Shown piece by piece: positions 51,514 through 61,904 of a stretch of 64,000 bases of DNA (position 1 is its first letter; each line of letters starts with the position of its first letter). The position numbers were made by a program, and so were the translations under genes. The notes below the pieces were generated by a model, which made no database searches, was not told the DNA's origin, and saw only the letters and a list, made by a program, of their open reading frames with translations. This stretch comes from Aplidium turbinatum (Eukaryota; Chordata; Ascidiacea; Aplousobranchia; Polyclinidae): positions 20,015,323 through 20,079,322 of the forward strand of contig OU964928.1 in NCBI GenBank assembly GCA_918807975.1, written 5' to 3'.

Positions 51514-51730
51514 ACATACTTTACTCAATTTTGTGCAAAGGTCAGAGATATGGGCGTTCCAGTTCAATCTGTGGTCCATCGTTACTCCAAGATATTTTAC
51601 TTGATCAGTTTTGTTAATGTTTTGGCTTTTTAAGGTGAGAGAGAACGATTTTGCAACAGTTCCTACTAGTAAGATACCGTCCCTAGTCACAAAGAGCCAC
51701 TTTGGTTGTCGTCCGTTTAAGAGCTCACTA
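51514..51730 (-). pseudogene. LINE reverse-transcriptase C-terminal piece
   Basis: Minus-strand frame QVKYLGVTMDHRLNWNAHI, preceded by PKWLFVTRDG. It is the K-Y-L-G-V ... L-x-W-x-x-H-I block after the reverse-transcriptase palm of Jockey/CR1 LINEs. It is the most upstream of three separated pieces of one LINE. Confidence 0.72.
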
Positions 51731-52142
51731 AATATCCACTGTTACAAATTTACATAGAATGAGCGTTGGAAGAGTTCAAAGTATTCAGAACGATAAAAAC
51801 AATCAGATGAAATCATGTCTGATACAAAGCGATTTGAAAAGTGTATGCAACGGTTAATAAACGAAAACATGTTTTTCCTCAATAAAACATCAAACGTTGA
51901 TACATTAATAATAAAATGTAATCTTATTGCAATAAAGTGTAAGTAAATTCGTTGAATATACGTATATTTTATTATTGTAATAGAAACAGGTAAATATCCA
52001 TTTGGCCTTTTTTATGTAATATTTTCATTGTTTTGGCCTTTTTTTGTATTATTTTGGTTTTAAACTATTTTCATAGTCTGGCAACCCTGATGGTCAGTGT
52101 TTAGTAACTTTAATAAACTTTAGTTCGCAAAGTCGTATTGTC
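51731..52142. other. Non-coding stretch
   Basis: AT-rich. It ends at about 52092 in CTGGCAACCCTG, a hAT-like terminus whose partner I could not find. Nothing else is seen. Confidence 0.3.
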
Positions 52143-52150
52143 GTAAGTAA

Positions 52151-53030
52151 TAGTGATGCAAGCCGCGCCGCGCCGCGCCGCGTACGCGGCCGCTTTTGAC
52201 TTTTTCGCCGCGTGCCGCGCCGCGCCGCGTGGAAGGTTGAAATGACAAAGCCGCGCCGCGCCGCTTGCCGCGTAAACTTTCAAGAAATTAATTTTTCGTA
52301 AACGTAAACTTTCAAGAAATTAAACTTTCGTAAACGTAAACTTTCAACTTTTCAAGAATCAGCTATGAAACTTCAAATTTAAATTGGAAACACGGATCAG
52401 TTATTTTTCCCTTCGGAAACCCTAAGATGGAAAGCTATGCAAATGCAAATTGCAAATGGCTTGCAGTTGACAGGGTTTTAGGGCTTGCTTGTCAGGGAAG
52501 CTGTACGAATGTTTTTGGTTAGTAGCCTAGCTGATAAGCTCAGTTACCAGGCTATAGGCCTAGCGCAACTACCGCATTATTTACTATATCAGTTAGCCCA
52601 GTGAGTTCAGGCTATAAGTTTTACTCTTGTGTGTGTAGTTCATATAGCCACTGGCATTATAATTGCATTATTGCTTACAAAAAGTGTTCAAAAGTCCTGA
52701 TACTGGATCCAGGAACATTCTATTTGTATTATGTCTTAGAACTTAGATGCATTGCTGATAAGAGAATATGATCTGGTTAGCCTGGCCAATTAGTGCACAA
52801 CTGTATTGGTACTAGGTTACCAGTTATATGCCATGGATGCTTTTTCCTACAATTGACTTTCTAAACAATAACTCGTTAAAATATTTTTTTTTAATTTTGT
52901 AATTTGCGGTGTGCGGTGCGGTGCAGTGTCAAAGTTCCAGATAAATTGCGGTGTGCGGTGCGGTGCGCGGATAGATGAGTCAGTTGCGGTGCGGTGTGCG
53001 GATAAAAATTTTGGGTTCGCTGCATCTCTA
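52151..53030. mobile_element. Non-autonomous hAT with GC-rich ends (880 bp)
   Basis: Ends TAGTGATGCAAGCCGC and GGTTCGCTGCATCTCTA are inverted imperfectly, and the 8-bp duplication GTAAGTAA is exact (52143-52150, 53031-53038). Inside the left end are many CGCCGCG units; inside the right end are GCGGTGTGCGGTGCGGTG units. No coding sequence. The strong GC bias against an AT-rich background is notable. Confidence 0.88.
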
Positions 53031-53123
53031 GTAAGTAACGCTTATTTTTGGTGCATGAAAACAGCAATGTAGATTGTAGACGAATGTACACTTTGTACAG
53101 ACATGCTAAAGCATACTGTACAC

Positions 53124-54422
53124 CAGGGGTCACCACGCTGTATCGCTGCGGCCCGCGGAAGGTATCAGCGTACAAGTATAACCAAAAATACTTTTCTTGA
53201 GGAGTTAAAGAGCTTAAAGGCAAAACATACTTTTCGGGAAGCATATTTTTGCTTTGCACACGATTTCACCGACCGACCAATCAGATTATAGTTCTAGATG
53301 GGGGTTGCTTAAAGCTATTCCAAAGCGATGTTCAGCCACACTGTCCCAGTGGTTGATTAAAACGTCTGTTTTCGAATTTCGAAAATGTCGAGCATAGGGT
53401 TGCTTATATTAAGTTTGCAAATGTCATGTAAACACTAGTGTGCGTTTCACCGTTATTGTGTTTCACGACCAGTGTTCTTTTAATGCAAGTTTTTGTTGGC
53501 AAAATAGGTCGGTGTGCCAACTCAATTTATAATAAATTGGCAAAATATTATATATAAATTTAAAGACTTTTTCTGATTGTATTATGAAAATACTTAGCTT
53601 AGTACTGCAAAATGTTTTTTTTCTTCTTTTTTTTAATAGAAATATGGAACGCTTCACGATTTCGCGTGTCATCCTTGGGCAGGGGCCATGCTAATCTTCT
53701 CTGTATCGTTCCGATTTTAGTATATCTACTGCCGAAGCAAGTTCTGCAAAATGTTATTAATTAACAAATTCTTGCCATGCTGATAGCATCGCAAGTGACA
53801 GTTGTTTATAACAAAAGAAAGACGGTTTTATAGACTCTCACAAAAAGGATGAAAAACCAACTCATTGCTTTTTTAAAGGGAAGACTGTTCATGAATTACG
53901 ATTTCTGGGTGATTTCTACAAGCATTTGTTTCAGGGTGCCTGGTTTCTTTTTCCCTGTTATTGGAGCCTAGTTTTTGCTGATATGTTTGTAGGTCACTAA
54001 TGTTGCCTATATTGCGATGTGTCAAACATTTCCTTGCTTACTAAAATTGTTAATTGCAAGATATCTTTTGTGAAGCGAAGTGATAACACCACTTTTGCTT
54101 AGCGATGAATATTCTGATGAAACCGCTTGCCTCGCTATAAGTGCGCAATACAAGTGGCCTCGTTTATTAGACATTGTTAAAAAAGTCAAAAGTGTTGTAA
54201 AAGGAGCTTGGCCTGGCAGTAGCGTTGCTTGATTAATTTTGTTGCTGCGGTATTCTAACATAAATATGAACAACATGTAACGCTGGATATTGGGTACGAA
54301 ATGCGTTCTTTTCTAGCATAAGAGTCAACCTACCTAACATTTTATTAGTTGCGCCCGTCACAGCTCTCCTTGGTGCCAAAGTGGCCCGCATGCAAAAAAG
54401 GTTGGTGACCCACTGACCCCTG
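53124..54422. mobile_element. hAT element (1.3 kb) carrying a U6-like copy
   Basis: Ends CAGGGGTCACCA and TGGTGACCCACTGACCCCTG are inverted, and the 8-bp duplication CTGTACAC is exact (53116-53123, 54423-54430). GCGGCCCGC and GTGGCCCGC lie just inside. No transposase recognised. A U6 snRNA-like sequence sits within. Confidence 0.88.
53641..53744 (-). ncRNA. U6 snRNA-like sequence, probably a pseudogene
   Basis: The minus strand reads CTTGCTTCGGCAG, TATACTAAAAT, GGAACGATACAGAGAAGATT, AGCATGGCCCCTGC, AAGGATGACACGC and CGTGAAGCGTTCCATATT. This is the whole U6 sequence with about half a dozen differences; the ACAGAGA and AGC catalytic elements are kept. The gene lacks a T run at its 3' end (TTTCTATT instead) and has no TATA box at the expected distance. 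That and its place inside a hAT element argue for a retrocopy. U6 forms the catalytic core of the spliceosome with U2. Confidence 0.85.
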
Positions 54423-54430
54423 CTGTACAC

Positions 54431-55152
54431 ACAAATGAGACATCGTAGCCTACTTATTTGATTAAGTTACAAAATTTGTATCTTGGTTGAGGACATAGGC
54501 TTATCTATTAGTTTTCGTTTAAAGACTGTTTCACACAAATTGTGTGAGTATTTTTAGACTAAGATGTAGAATATAATTTTTTTGGAAGTGGCTATTTTTT
54601 CACACCTAATGCGATGGTTACAATCAGGTGTTGTTAGAGCTAGGATTTAAGTTAGGAAGGGTTAAGGTAAGGATTAGAGTTAGGAATAAGATCAAGGTTT
54701 TGATCTAGGAAGTGGCTACATTTACGGCGCCGTAAATACAACCGTTCCATGCCTTTTTTTAAATCTTTACTGCGCATGAGCGCTGGTGCGTATTTTTTCT
54801 TCTTTCTTGAAATAACAAATAAAAAAAAGTGCACATATAACTTCTAAATTCAACCGCTTTTGCCAAGTGAATTTGTGGCGCGTGCGATCTTTGTCTGGCT
54901 CGTACTCCCAAGGATATGAGTTCGATACCACCAAGAGGTGATTCTTTTTTTAAACTAAATTCGAACCCGCAGTGACTCAATCGTTAGGCTATGCATTTTT
55001 GTGGCCGTTCAGTTTAGTTTGTTTTTAGTTCTAACCATCACAACGAAAAAACAATATATATGACAAACATAGCAGAGTAAGGTAGAAGCGACAAAACGCG
55101 GACGTTATAGGCTAGCGTGCATGATACCAAAGCAGGACAATCAGTTCAAAAT
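54431..55152. other. Non-coding stretch with tRNA-like relic
   Basis: Degenerate GTTAGGATTAGAG-type repeats lie at 54633-54690. A perfect 16-bp palindrome TTTACGGCGCCGTAAA lies at 54721-54736. At 54871-54938 GTGGCGCGTGCGA and GAGTTCGATACC resemble A and B boxes of a tRNA-derived element. No gene. Confidence 0.4.
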
Positions 55153-55295
55153 ATGGCACGGTCGCAACACCTTTAATAAAAATTTTATAAATTGAGAACA
55201 AAGAGAAAAAAAGGCTAGTGAGTTTTTTTCTTTAACCATTAATACTAAAAAAATTCTAAATTCATAAAAATTTTTAGGTGTTACGACCGTGCCAT
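55153..55295. mobile_element. Short foldback MITE (143 bp)
   Basis: ATGGCACGGTCGCAACACC at the left and GGTGTTACGACCGTGCCAT at the right are inverse, with AT-rich arms continuing about 25 bases further in. Confidence 0.7.
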
Positions 55296-55330
55296 CACGG
55301 CCTACTAAAACACGGCCAAATATGTTGATA

Positions 55331-55976
55331 TTTGGGAAAATTTCTAAGAGTCTGAATTGTTATAATCATAGCCATGATAAACCTGTCATTTTTCCACTTA
55401 CAAAATTATGTAAAACAAGCAACATTTGCATCTAGACATATTTTTGGCTTGTTTTGCCAGAGATTAGATATGTATATAATATTTATGTTAAGCACAATTT
55501 TTGCAATAATAATGTAAAATGTGTTGCACTTTCCAACTGCATCCTGGTGGTAGTCTCATCATACAGTCGTTAAGTTTTTTTTTTATAAAGCAGGATCTTT
55601 CGCCAATAGCCATATTTTACTTGCAAAACTAAACTTGGCAAAAAACAAACGAATTAAAATTTAAATTAACACATCAAATGAACACTGAACAGCTTACAAC
55701 ATAGAATCCACAAAAAATCCTTGATATTTTAAATGGAACATGCAATTACATCAAACGATACTACCTCCAGGGTGCAGTTGAAAAGTCTTGCATATTACAT
55801 TACTATTGTGTAAACTGTGCTCAACGTACATACCTAATCTCCGGTTGCACAAGCCAAACATATGTTTAGGCGCAAATATTGCTTATTCTACTTACTTCTG
55901 GTAATGGGAAGATGACAGGTTTATCATAGCTATGATTGTAACAAATAACAATTCGACTAAATTTTTTTTCCAAAAT
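55331..55976. mobile_element. Foldback element with ~250-bp arms
   Basis: CATAGCCATGATAAACCTGT near the left is inverse to ACAGGTTTATCATAGCTATG near the right. Further symmetric blocks (CATATTTTTGGCTTG / CAAGCCAAACATATG; CCAACTGCATCCTGG / CCAGGGTGCAGTTG) extend toward the centre. Divergence is moderate. No coding sequence and no clear target duplication. Confidence 0.65.
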
Positions 55977-56079
55977 ACAAGTTTTTGTTTTCAACAGCTT
56001 TAAACGTTTCTCAAATTAGGGCAGAATTCCTTGTTTGGCAACAGTATTGAGGCTATTAGTACACTATATAGTATAAATA

Positions 56080-56620
56080 GGGTGCAACCTAGTTCGTACC
56101 CTGAACAGTTCGTACCTTCAGTTCGTACCCTCAGTTCGTACCCTGAAAAGATCGAGAGAAAAAATTCAAAAAAGCCGAAGTCGCTGATAGGAGTTTCCGC
56201 AAACAAATAAACTGAAAAGATTGAGAGAAAAAAATAGAACATAACCTAAGTCGCTGATCACAGTTTCTGTTTTTCCGCAGTTTCATTGAAATTTCCGGTA
56301 ATGATCCTAAGAGTTTGCCGAAGTCGCTGATTGCAGTTTCTGCAAACATTTCAAAAGAGTTAAGGTTGAGATCGGAGTTTCCGCAAATATTTTAAAATTT
56401 CTGGTAATGATCCTGCTCAAGAGTTTTTGTTTGTTTGCGGAAACTGCGATCAGCGACTTCGGCTTTGTGCTATTTTTTTTCCATTTTTTTCAGAGGGAAA
56501 ATTTTAAAATGTTTGCGGAAACTGCAATCAGCGACTTTGATTTTTTTTACTTTTTTCTCGATCTTTTCAGGGTACGAACTGAGGGTACAAACTGTTCAGG
56601 GTACGAACTAGGTTGCATCC
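56080..56620. mobile_element. MITE with GTTCGTACC repeats and 9-bp TSD
   Basis: Ends GGGTGCAACCTAGTTCGTAC and its inverse; flanking 9-mers GTATAAATA and GTACAAATA differ at one base. GTTCGTACC is repeated four times at the left and inverse at the right. Inside are at least five copies of CGAAGTCGCTGAT..CAGTTTC in both orientations. A 9-bp duplication suggests a Mutator-like origin. No gene. Confidence 0.72.
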
Positions 56621-56629
56621 GTACAAATA

Positions 56630-57341
56630 TAGCCACGGCCAACTTTATTTATAGCCTTGTTTTCAAACCATTATTGTGTAGAGGTAATTTTCTTCCAGTC
56701 CAGTTTGCTGACCAGACCAGGCATTTCTTGAATGCCATTAATATTTTGTATGTTACGCAGAATGGATGTCACTACATAAATTGAATAAGTCTTGAGACAG
56801 TACACACCTCTGTCTTGTGCCTTTTCGATTTCAATCCATTTTTCCAGGTCTTGTTTATATCAAATGAAAAATGGCTGTGGTTTGATTAAAAAACAAACTT
56901 TAAATTGTTCTTGAGCCACATACCGTAGCCTACTATGCCATTTGTTTGAACCTTTAGTGGCATGCTAAAAATGGAAGCAGCTGACTCAAAAACTGTATGT
57001 CCCTTCGTTGCTTCCTGTTGTTTGTTGTATTACATCTGTGATTGCAGTGTACTGTACATTGTTGCAATGGGCGCAAAATAAAAAAAGCATGACACGAGTA
57101 TTCGTGTTTGAGTGATTTGGTAAGCTATGCTATACTATGGTCATTGGTCTTTACTACAAACTAAACTTACAAATTTTTGTACAAAAATATTTTTTGTTTG
57201 TACGAAAACTTTTGTATGTCATAAATTTTCTAAAATCCTTATACAATGAGCTCCTTTTTGTAGATTTTTACGCATCTAGTCAAGACCATTCGTAACTTTC
57301 AAAAAGATTTTTTACAAGTAAAGTTAAGCTTGACGTAAGCA
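56630..57341. other. Non-coding stretch
   Basis: AT-rich sequence without a recognisable gene or repeat boundary. A poly-A-like AAAATAAAAAAAG at about 57075-57087 may mark a decayed retroelement end. Confidence 0.3.
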
Positions 57342-58332
57342 TTAGGGTGCGGCTGATGCCCCGACTTGAAGCAAAACACCCTAACTTTTTTTTATAGGTG
57401 ACACTTGGTACAAAAACAATATTTATGAAGTTTAAGACCAATCTATTAATGTTTAGGGGGTCCAGATTTAAATTGAAAATTAAGAAATTTGGTGCTTAAC
57501 TGCTTAATCGCCATAATTGGGTAGTTTTGCAATGCTACATAGTCTTTCATTTACCATGGTAAATTCTGTATTTAAGGTCATCTAGGCTCCACAATTGCAA
57601 TGTTCGACATAGTATTATTATGTTCCATACTATTGTTTAACAAGTGAGGTTTTGCAAGCAGACAACCAAACACTATTTTGAGAAGTAATGTAACCTGTTG
57701 CAAAATATACTTGATGTAATTGCTGGAGAATGCAAGTATTAAGCAGTAGAACATAGTCTGTGTATCAACCAGTACAACACACAACTTTTATTAAATGTGA
57801 GTGACGGTACTTGTCAGCTTTACCTTGTGAATCGCTAAAAATGAAAACATGCCTCTGTGATGTCATAATACCTTCAAAATGACTTACCACTATTTAGCTC
57901 AGTCAAATACCTCCAGTTTCAGTCTCGTAAGTCCAGATCATTTCTAAGGCATTATTCCCGGGTTCAGAATAAGGTTAAATGTAAGGAGTCGTTACAGACC
58001 ACTTCTCCTATATCAAGACAAGGCTCCTAACCATTTTAATTGTGACAACATCGGAATGGTGAATTACCTTAGACATTTAGTATGCTATGTGGTGAAACAT
58101 TCATAGAATCATATTTATCAATTGCAGTCCAGAATCAATACGTGTAGTTTGTATTCAGTTCAGTTGGTAGGCAATTTAATCGAAAAAAGTTTGCTAGGCT
58201 ATGTATTCTCATTCACAACATGACCCTCGGTATGTTCAACTCGCTACGATTCCCACAAAAATAGATCAAGATATAAATTGTAGCAAGTTACCAACATACA
58301 AGCAAGTGATTTTCAAATTAATTCAAACAAGG

Positions 58333-58521
58333 GGAGCTGGTATACAAGTCCCCCCTCCCCCCTTGGTAACTCATGACAAAGACAGGACTCAACCAAACAT
58401 ATAGGGAGAAACTACTTTACCTTTGCTTTACTGTTCACACACTTCAATCCACATGTTTTGGTCAATTCCTCTTTGTCATGAGTTGCCAAGAGGGAGAGGG
58501 GGGGACTTGTATACCAGCTCC
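58333..58521. mobile_element. Foldback MITE with 8-bp TSD (189 bp)
   Basis: Ends GGAGCTGGTATACAAGTCCC and its inverse; the 8-bp duplication AAACAAGG is exact (58325-58332, 58522-58529). It shares CTTGGTAACTCATGACA and GACAGGACTCAA with the foldback at 6347-6539. Here the GGTATACAAG end is outside and the CATGACA end inside. Confidence 0.88.
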
Positions 58522-58829
58522 AAACAAGGTTATCAGGAAGGCAGATAATTACAGTACAGTTGAGCAAGTTTTTACATTTTACTTGTGAGCTAACATTTCT
58601 TCAGTTGCAAAGCAAAAAAGGTCAGAAAAGTTATTTCTTTTTACAAGCAAGAATTTCAAATAAAGATTAAGAGAGACAAAGGCAAACCACTAAAAATATA
58701 CTGTACAAGAATTTCAGAAAAAGCTTAGCGAAACCTTGCTTTTCTGGCCACGCAATGTCATGGTAAAAAATAGCAATGAAGAAGACATGCTAGCCTATTC
58801 CTTATCAGTGTATAAGCAACCAGGAAGCA

Positions 58830-59640
58830 AGTATGGCTGGAAATGATAGTGTTAGAAGCAAAAGTTCAAAAGATCAGTACCGGGCGATAACAGCAAGATA
58901 GACGAGTAGCAAAGGAGGAGGCCCGAGTGAATGATATAAATAATGCTATTGATTTAGAAGCTGAGGATGATGTGGACAACGAGCCATGCACAATTGCACA
59001 TCTTCAATGATTTGTGAGATAGAGGAAAAACGCTCTCATGAAAGAAGATCAAATACAGGAACAGCCATCTTCATTCCTCATGACATAATGAAATTTTCAG
59101 GATTAGTCTCTGCAGCAATCAGAAACAGCATTACAACAACTGCCTTATCTGTTACTATCCATTCTGTGGTTCAAGCCTGTTCTGGAGATGCTTCGAAGCT
59201 AAATCTCCACCTATCTCAGTCACACAGATACAGAGTTGAAACAGCGCAACATATTTCAGAAAAAATTCTCTGCGTGTGGTCACCACCTGCTGTTGGTGCT
59301 TTACATTGGGATGGAAAACTTCTGGAGACTTTAACCAGCAAGTAAAAGCAAGATGAAAGAATCCGAGTTTTGATATCTGGCATCGGTGGCATTAAATTGT
59401 TGGGTGTTCCAATAATCCCAACCCATTCAACAGAAACAGCTGGAGCACTTGTGTCCAAATCCAAAGTTACTATGCCTATGCTGCTATGCAGTTGCTTAAA
59501 GATTGGCATTGCAAAGATTTTGTTACATCTCTTGTTTTTGACACAACAAGCTGTAATACAGGTCATAAAACTGGTGCTTGTATGCTACTTCAAGAAGACA
59601 TAGGTCGCCCCTTACTTTAGGCTGCGTGTACAAAGTATGC
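58830..59640 (+). pseudogene. Broken transposase, superfamily uncertain
   Basis: Plus-strand pieces include KRSHERRSNTGTAIFIPHD, ITTTALSVTIHSVVQACSGD, SPPAVGALHWDGKLLETL, then ISGIGGIKLLGVPIIPTHST and, in another frame, SLVFDTTSCNTGHKTGAC. The HWDGK and FDTTxxNTG motifs are likely the acidic catalytic positions of an RNase H-like transposase found in many invertebrate genomes, but I cannot name the superfamily. A stop follows LTSK and a frameshift follows about 59490; the C-terminal end is missing. Confidence 0.6.
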
Positions 59641-60011
59641 AAAATTACCCCTAAATTGACACACTGGTTCTAAGTGAAACCTAAGTTGCTGTTCACAGCA
59701 TAAAAACTATAACTTGCAATGATTTACAAAAATTAGCTGGTATCACATGAACATATAAAAATCACTCAAATTTTTTTAAGCATAAATCACTCAATTTAAT
59801 GTCAAAATTGAAATTTGGGAAAATTGATAATCCTATAAAAGTTTGATTGCAATCTGGACCCCCTAGACCTTATTCAATTTTGCTGAAACTTCATATTTAA
59901 GCTTTGTACACCAAGCCTCACTTACAAAAAAAAGTTAGGGTCCGACACACAGTGTCCACACCAGACACCACAGGGTCCGACTCCGACCCCTGTGGTGTAG
60001 ATTCTTCAACT

Positions 60012-60132
60012 ATGCCCATTTAAACGTATTCTTTTTGACGCTTTGTCTATGTAAGCTTATGGCAATGGACTGAAATTAAATTGCGTTTTTCTTTGTATTC
60101 GTCTTGTTGAACTGTTGTAATTTACTAGATGG
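60012..60132 (+). repeat. 121-bp direct repeat, unit 1
   Basis: ATGCCCATTTAAACGTATTC...TTTACTAGATGG recurs in the same direction at 63578-63700 with moderate divergence. The two units are probably a tandem pair that was split by the element at 60141-63577. Confidence 0.75.
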
Positions 60133-61027
60133 ATGCCCATTAGGCTGGCGCAAAATCTCGAAAAAAAAAATTTTTTCTTTTAAAATTTTCGTCAGTTTGG
60201 AATATTGTTCCTTTTGGTAAATGTATCTCCTACACCAAATTTCACAAAAAAATATTAACGTTTGACCCTGGTTCACCTGGTTTGAATTTTTTCAAAATAT
60301 CGAATTTTCGCTTATCCCTGAAACTGCTCACCCGCTATCTTGCAATGCATTCTAGCATCTTAATGGACACAATAAAAGGCAGTAACACAAACTTGTAGCA
60401 AGTAAAGTGGTTTAATTAGCAACTCCATGAACACTACCACATGTATTACTCTCAAAATGTCGAATTCTACCACATTTCAGACATGATTTTCTTTGTGCAC
60501 CCTTCACGTAGTAAATATCTGCTGCTTTCAGTTTCTTGAACCATTTGACGATGTTTATCGATTTTCATAGGCCAACAAAACTTTTTTTATATAAAGATAT
60601 GTGAGAGTCATTTTAAGGTATTTCGAGGCCCCTGATTCTAAAAATGCACTAAGTTTTCTCGAATTGGCTTTAGTTTTTGAGTTACAGCAAAAATATTTTT
60701 TTTGCAATTTTGAGCCCCTATAGATTTAACGTCGTGTCGTTTACTACATAGACAAAACTGGAAGTAATCCCAGGCACATTTCTGAGTTGTATAAGTGCTA
60801 TTTGGAACTAATCACGTTGATTACAACCCAAACAAACAGCTATTTAACGTTTACTGGCCTAGTACCAATCAAAATATGATGTGAAGTAAGCCTGAGGATA
60901 CAAGATGTAGAATATATAACTTGCGTTTTGCATTAATATATTTGTTGACTTCAACAGTCTCAGACTTACTAAGTAAGCTACTAAGTACAAACAAAATGCA
61001 TAGCCTACATTGTTTTGCTTAACAATG

Positions 61028-61071
61028 TACCTATGTTTTAAAAGATGTGTACCTATGTTTTAAAAGATGTG
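61028..61071. repeat. 22-bp tandem duplication
   Basis: ACCTATGTTTTAAAAGATGT is repeated head to tail at the 5' edge of the LINE fragment. Confidence 0.7.
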
Positions 61072-61904
61072 TATCACGCTTTGATTTACTGTCATTTGCA
61101 ATATTGTATTTCAAGCTGGGGAAAGGCCTGTGACAGTGCACTGGATCCATTAATAAAATTACAAAAAAAGGTTATAAGAATAATTACGAAACAAAATTAC
61201 TATGCTCACACTAATTTTTTATTTTTCAAAATGAACATCTTGAAACTAAAAGACATACATAACATTGAAATAAAAAAACATATGTACAAAGTTCATATGA
61301 ATGAGTATCCGTCTACGTATTGTGATTTATTTACAAATGCTTCATCTATTCATCAGCATAACACAAGATATCAAACAGGCAACAATTATTTTATAAACAG
61401 ATCAAACACAGAATTTGGCAAGAAGTCCATGCAGGTATTGGGACCAATGCTCTGGTCAGAGGTTCCAAGTAGGCTAAAAAACTTATCATTTCATTGTTTC
61501 AAAAAAAAGATCAAAACGTTAATTTTACAAAGCTACAGTGCATCGTAAGTGATATGTTATGGAAACCAACTTGTCAGTTGCTTCGGAAACTTTATTATTC
61601 TCTGCTTGCTTCATGGAATTTTGTGTTTTGGCCTACGTTATCATCAATATGTTTTTTTTTGTGCGTATGCTGTTGTTGAAGCGCGGGAACGTTTCAATTA
61701 TTATTTTTCTCTTGTAAGCTTATTTTAAATGGCAAAATCGTAATTTCCGTAGGGTGGCAATTGACTAGTAGACCGTATGGTGGTCTCGTTGTCTCCCTGT
61801 CGGTACGGGAACTTGTGTAACTTTTGTACTGTGTATATTGCATATTTCAAACATGTACCTATGTTCCTGTTACTGACAAATAAAACATTGATTGATTGAT
61901 TGAA
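61057..61904 (+). mobile_element. 5'-truncated CR1/L2-group LINE
   Basis: The last about 163 codons of ORF2 remain (to the stop at 61546). They read LKDVYHALIYCHLQYCISSW, LIKLQKKVIRII, NILKLKDIHNIE, NTRYQTGNN and GPMLWSEVPSRLKN, the standard C-terminus of CR1/L2/Jockey-type reverse-transcriptase proteins. A 3' untranslated region of about 330 bp ends in ACATTGATTGATTGATTGA, the short tandem tail used by this group. Severe 5' truncation is usual for LINE copies. The frame is open, so the copy is fairly young. Confidence 0.8.

Larger units (their letters stand above)
57342..59942 (+). mobile_element. DNA transposon with ~140-bp inverted ends
   Basis: The left zone (TTAGGGTGCGGCTG, ACACCCTAAC, GGTGACACTTGGTAC, AGGGGGTCCAGATT) is inverse to the right zone (AATCTGGACCCCCTAG, ACACCAAGCCTCAC, GTTAGGGT) with divergence. 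The right tip is not clear. Inside are a broken transposase (58830-59640) and a MITE (58333-58521). Confidence 0.65.
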
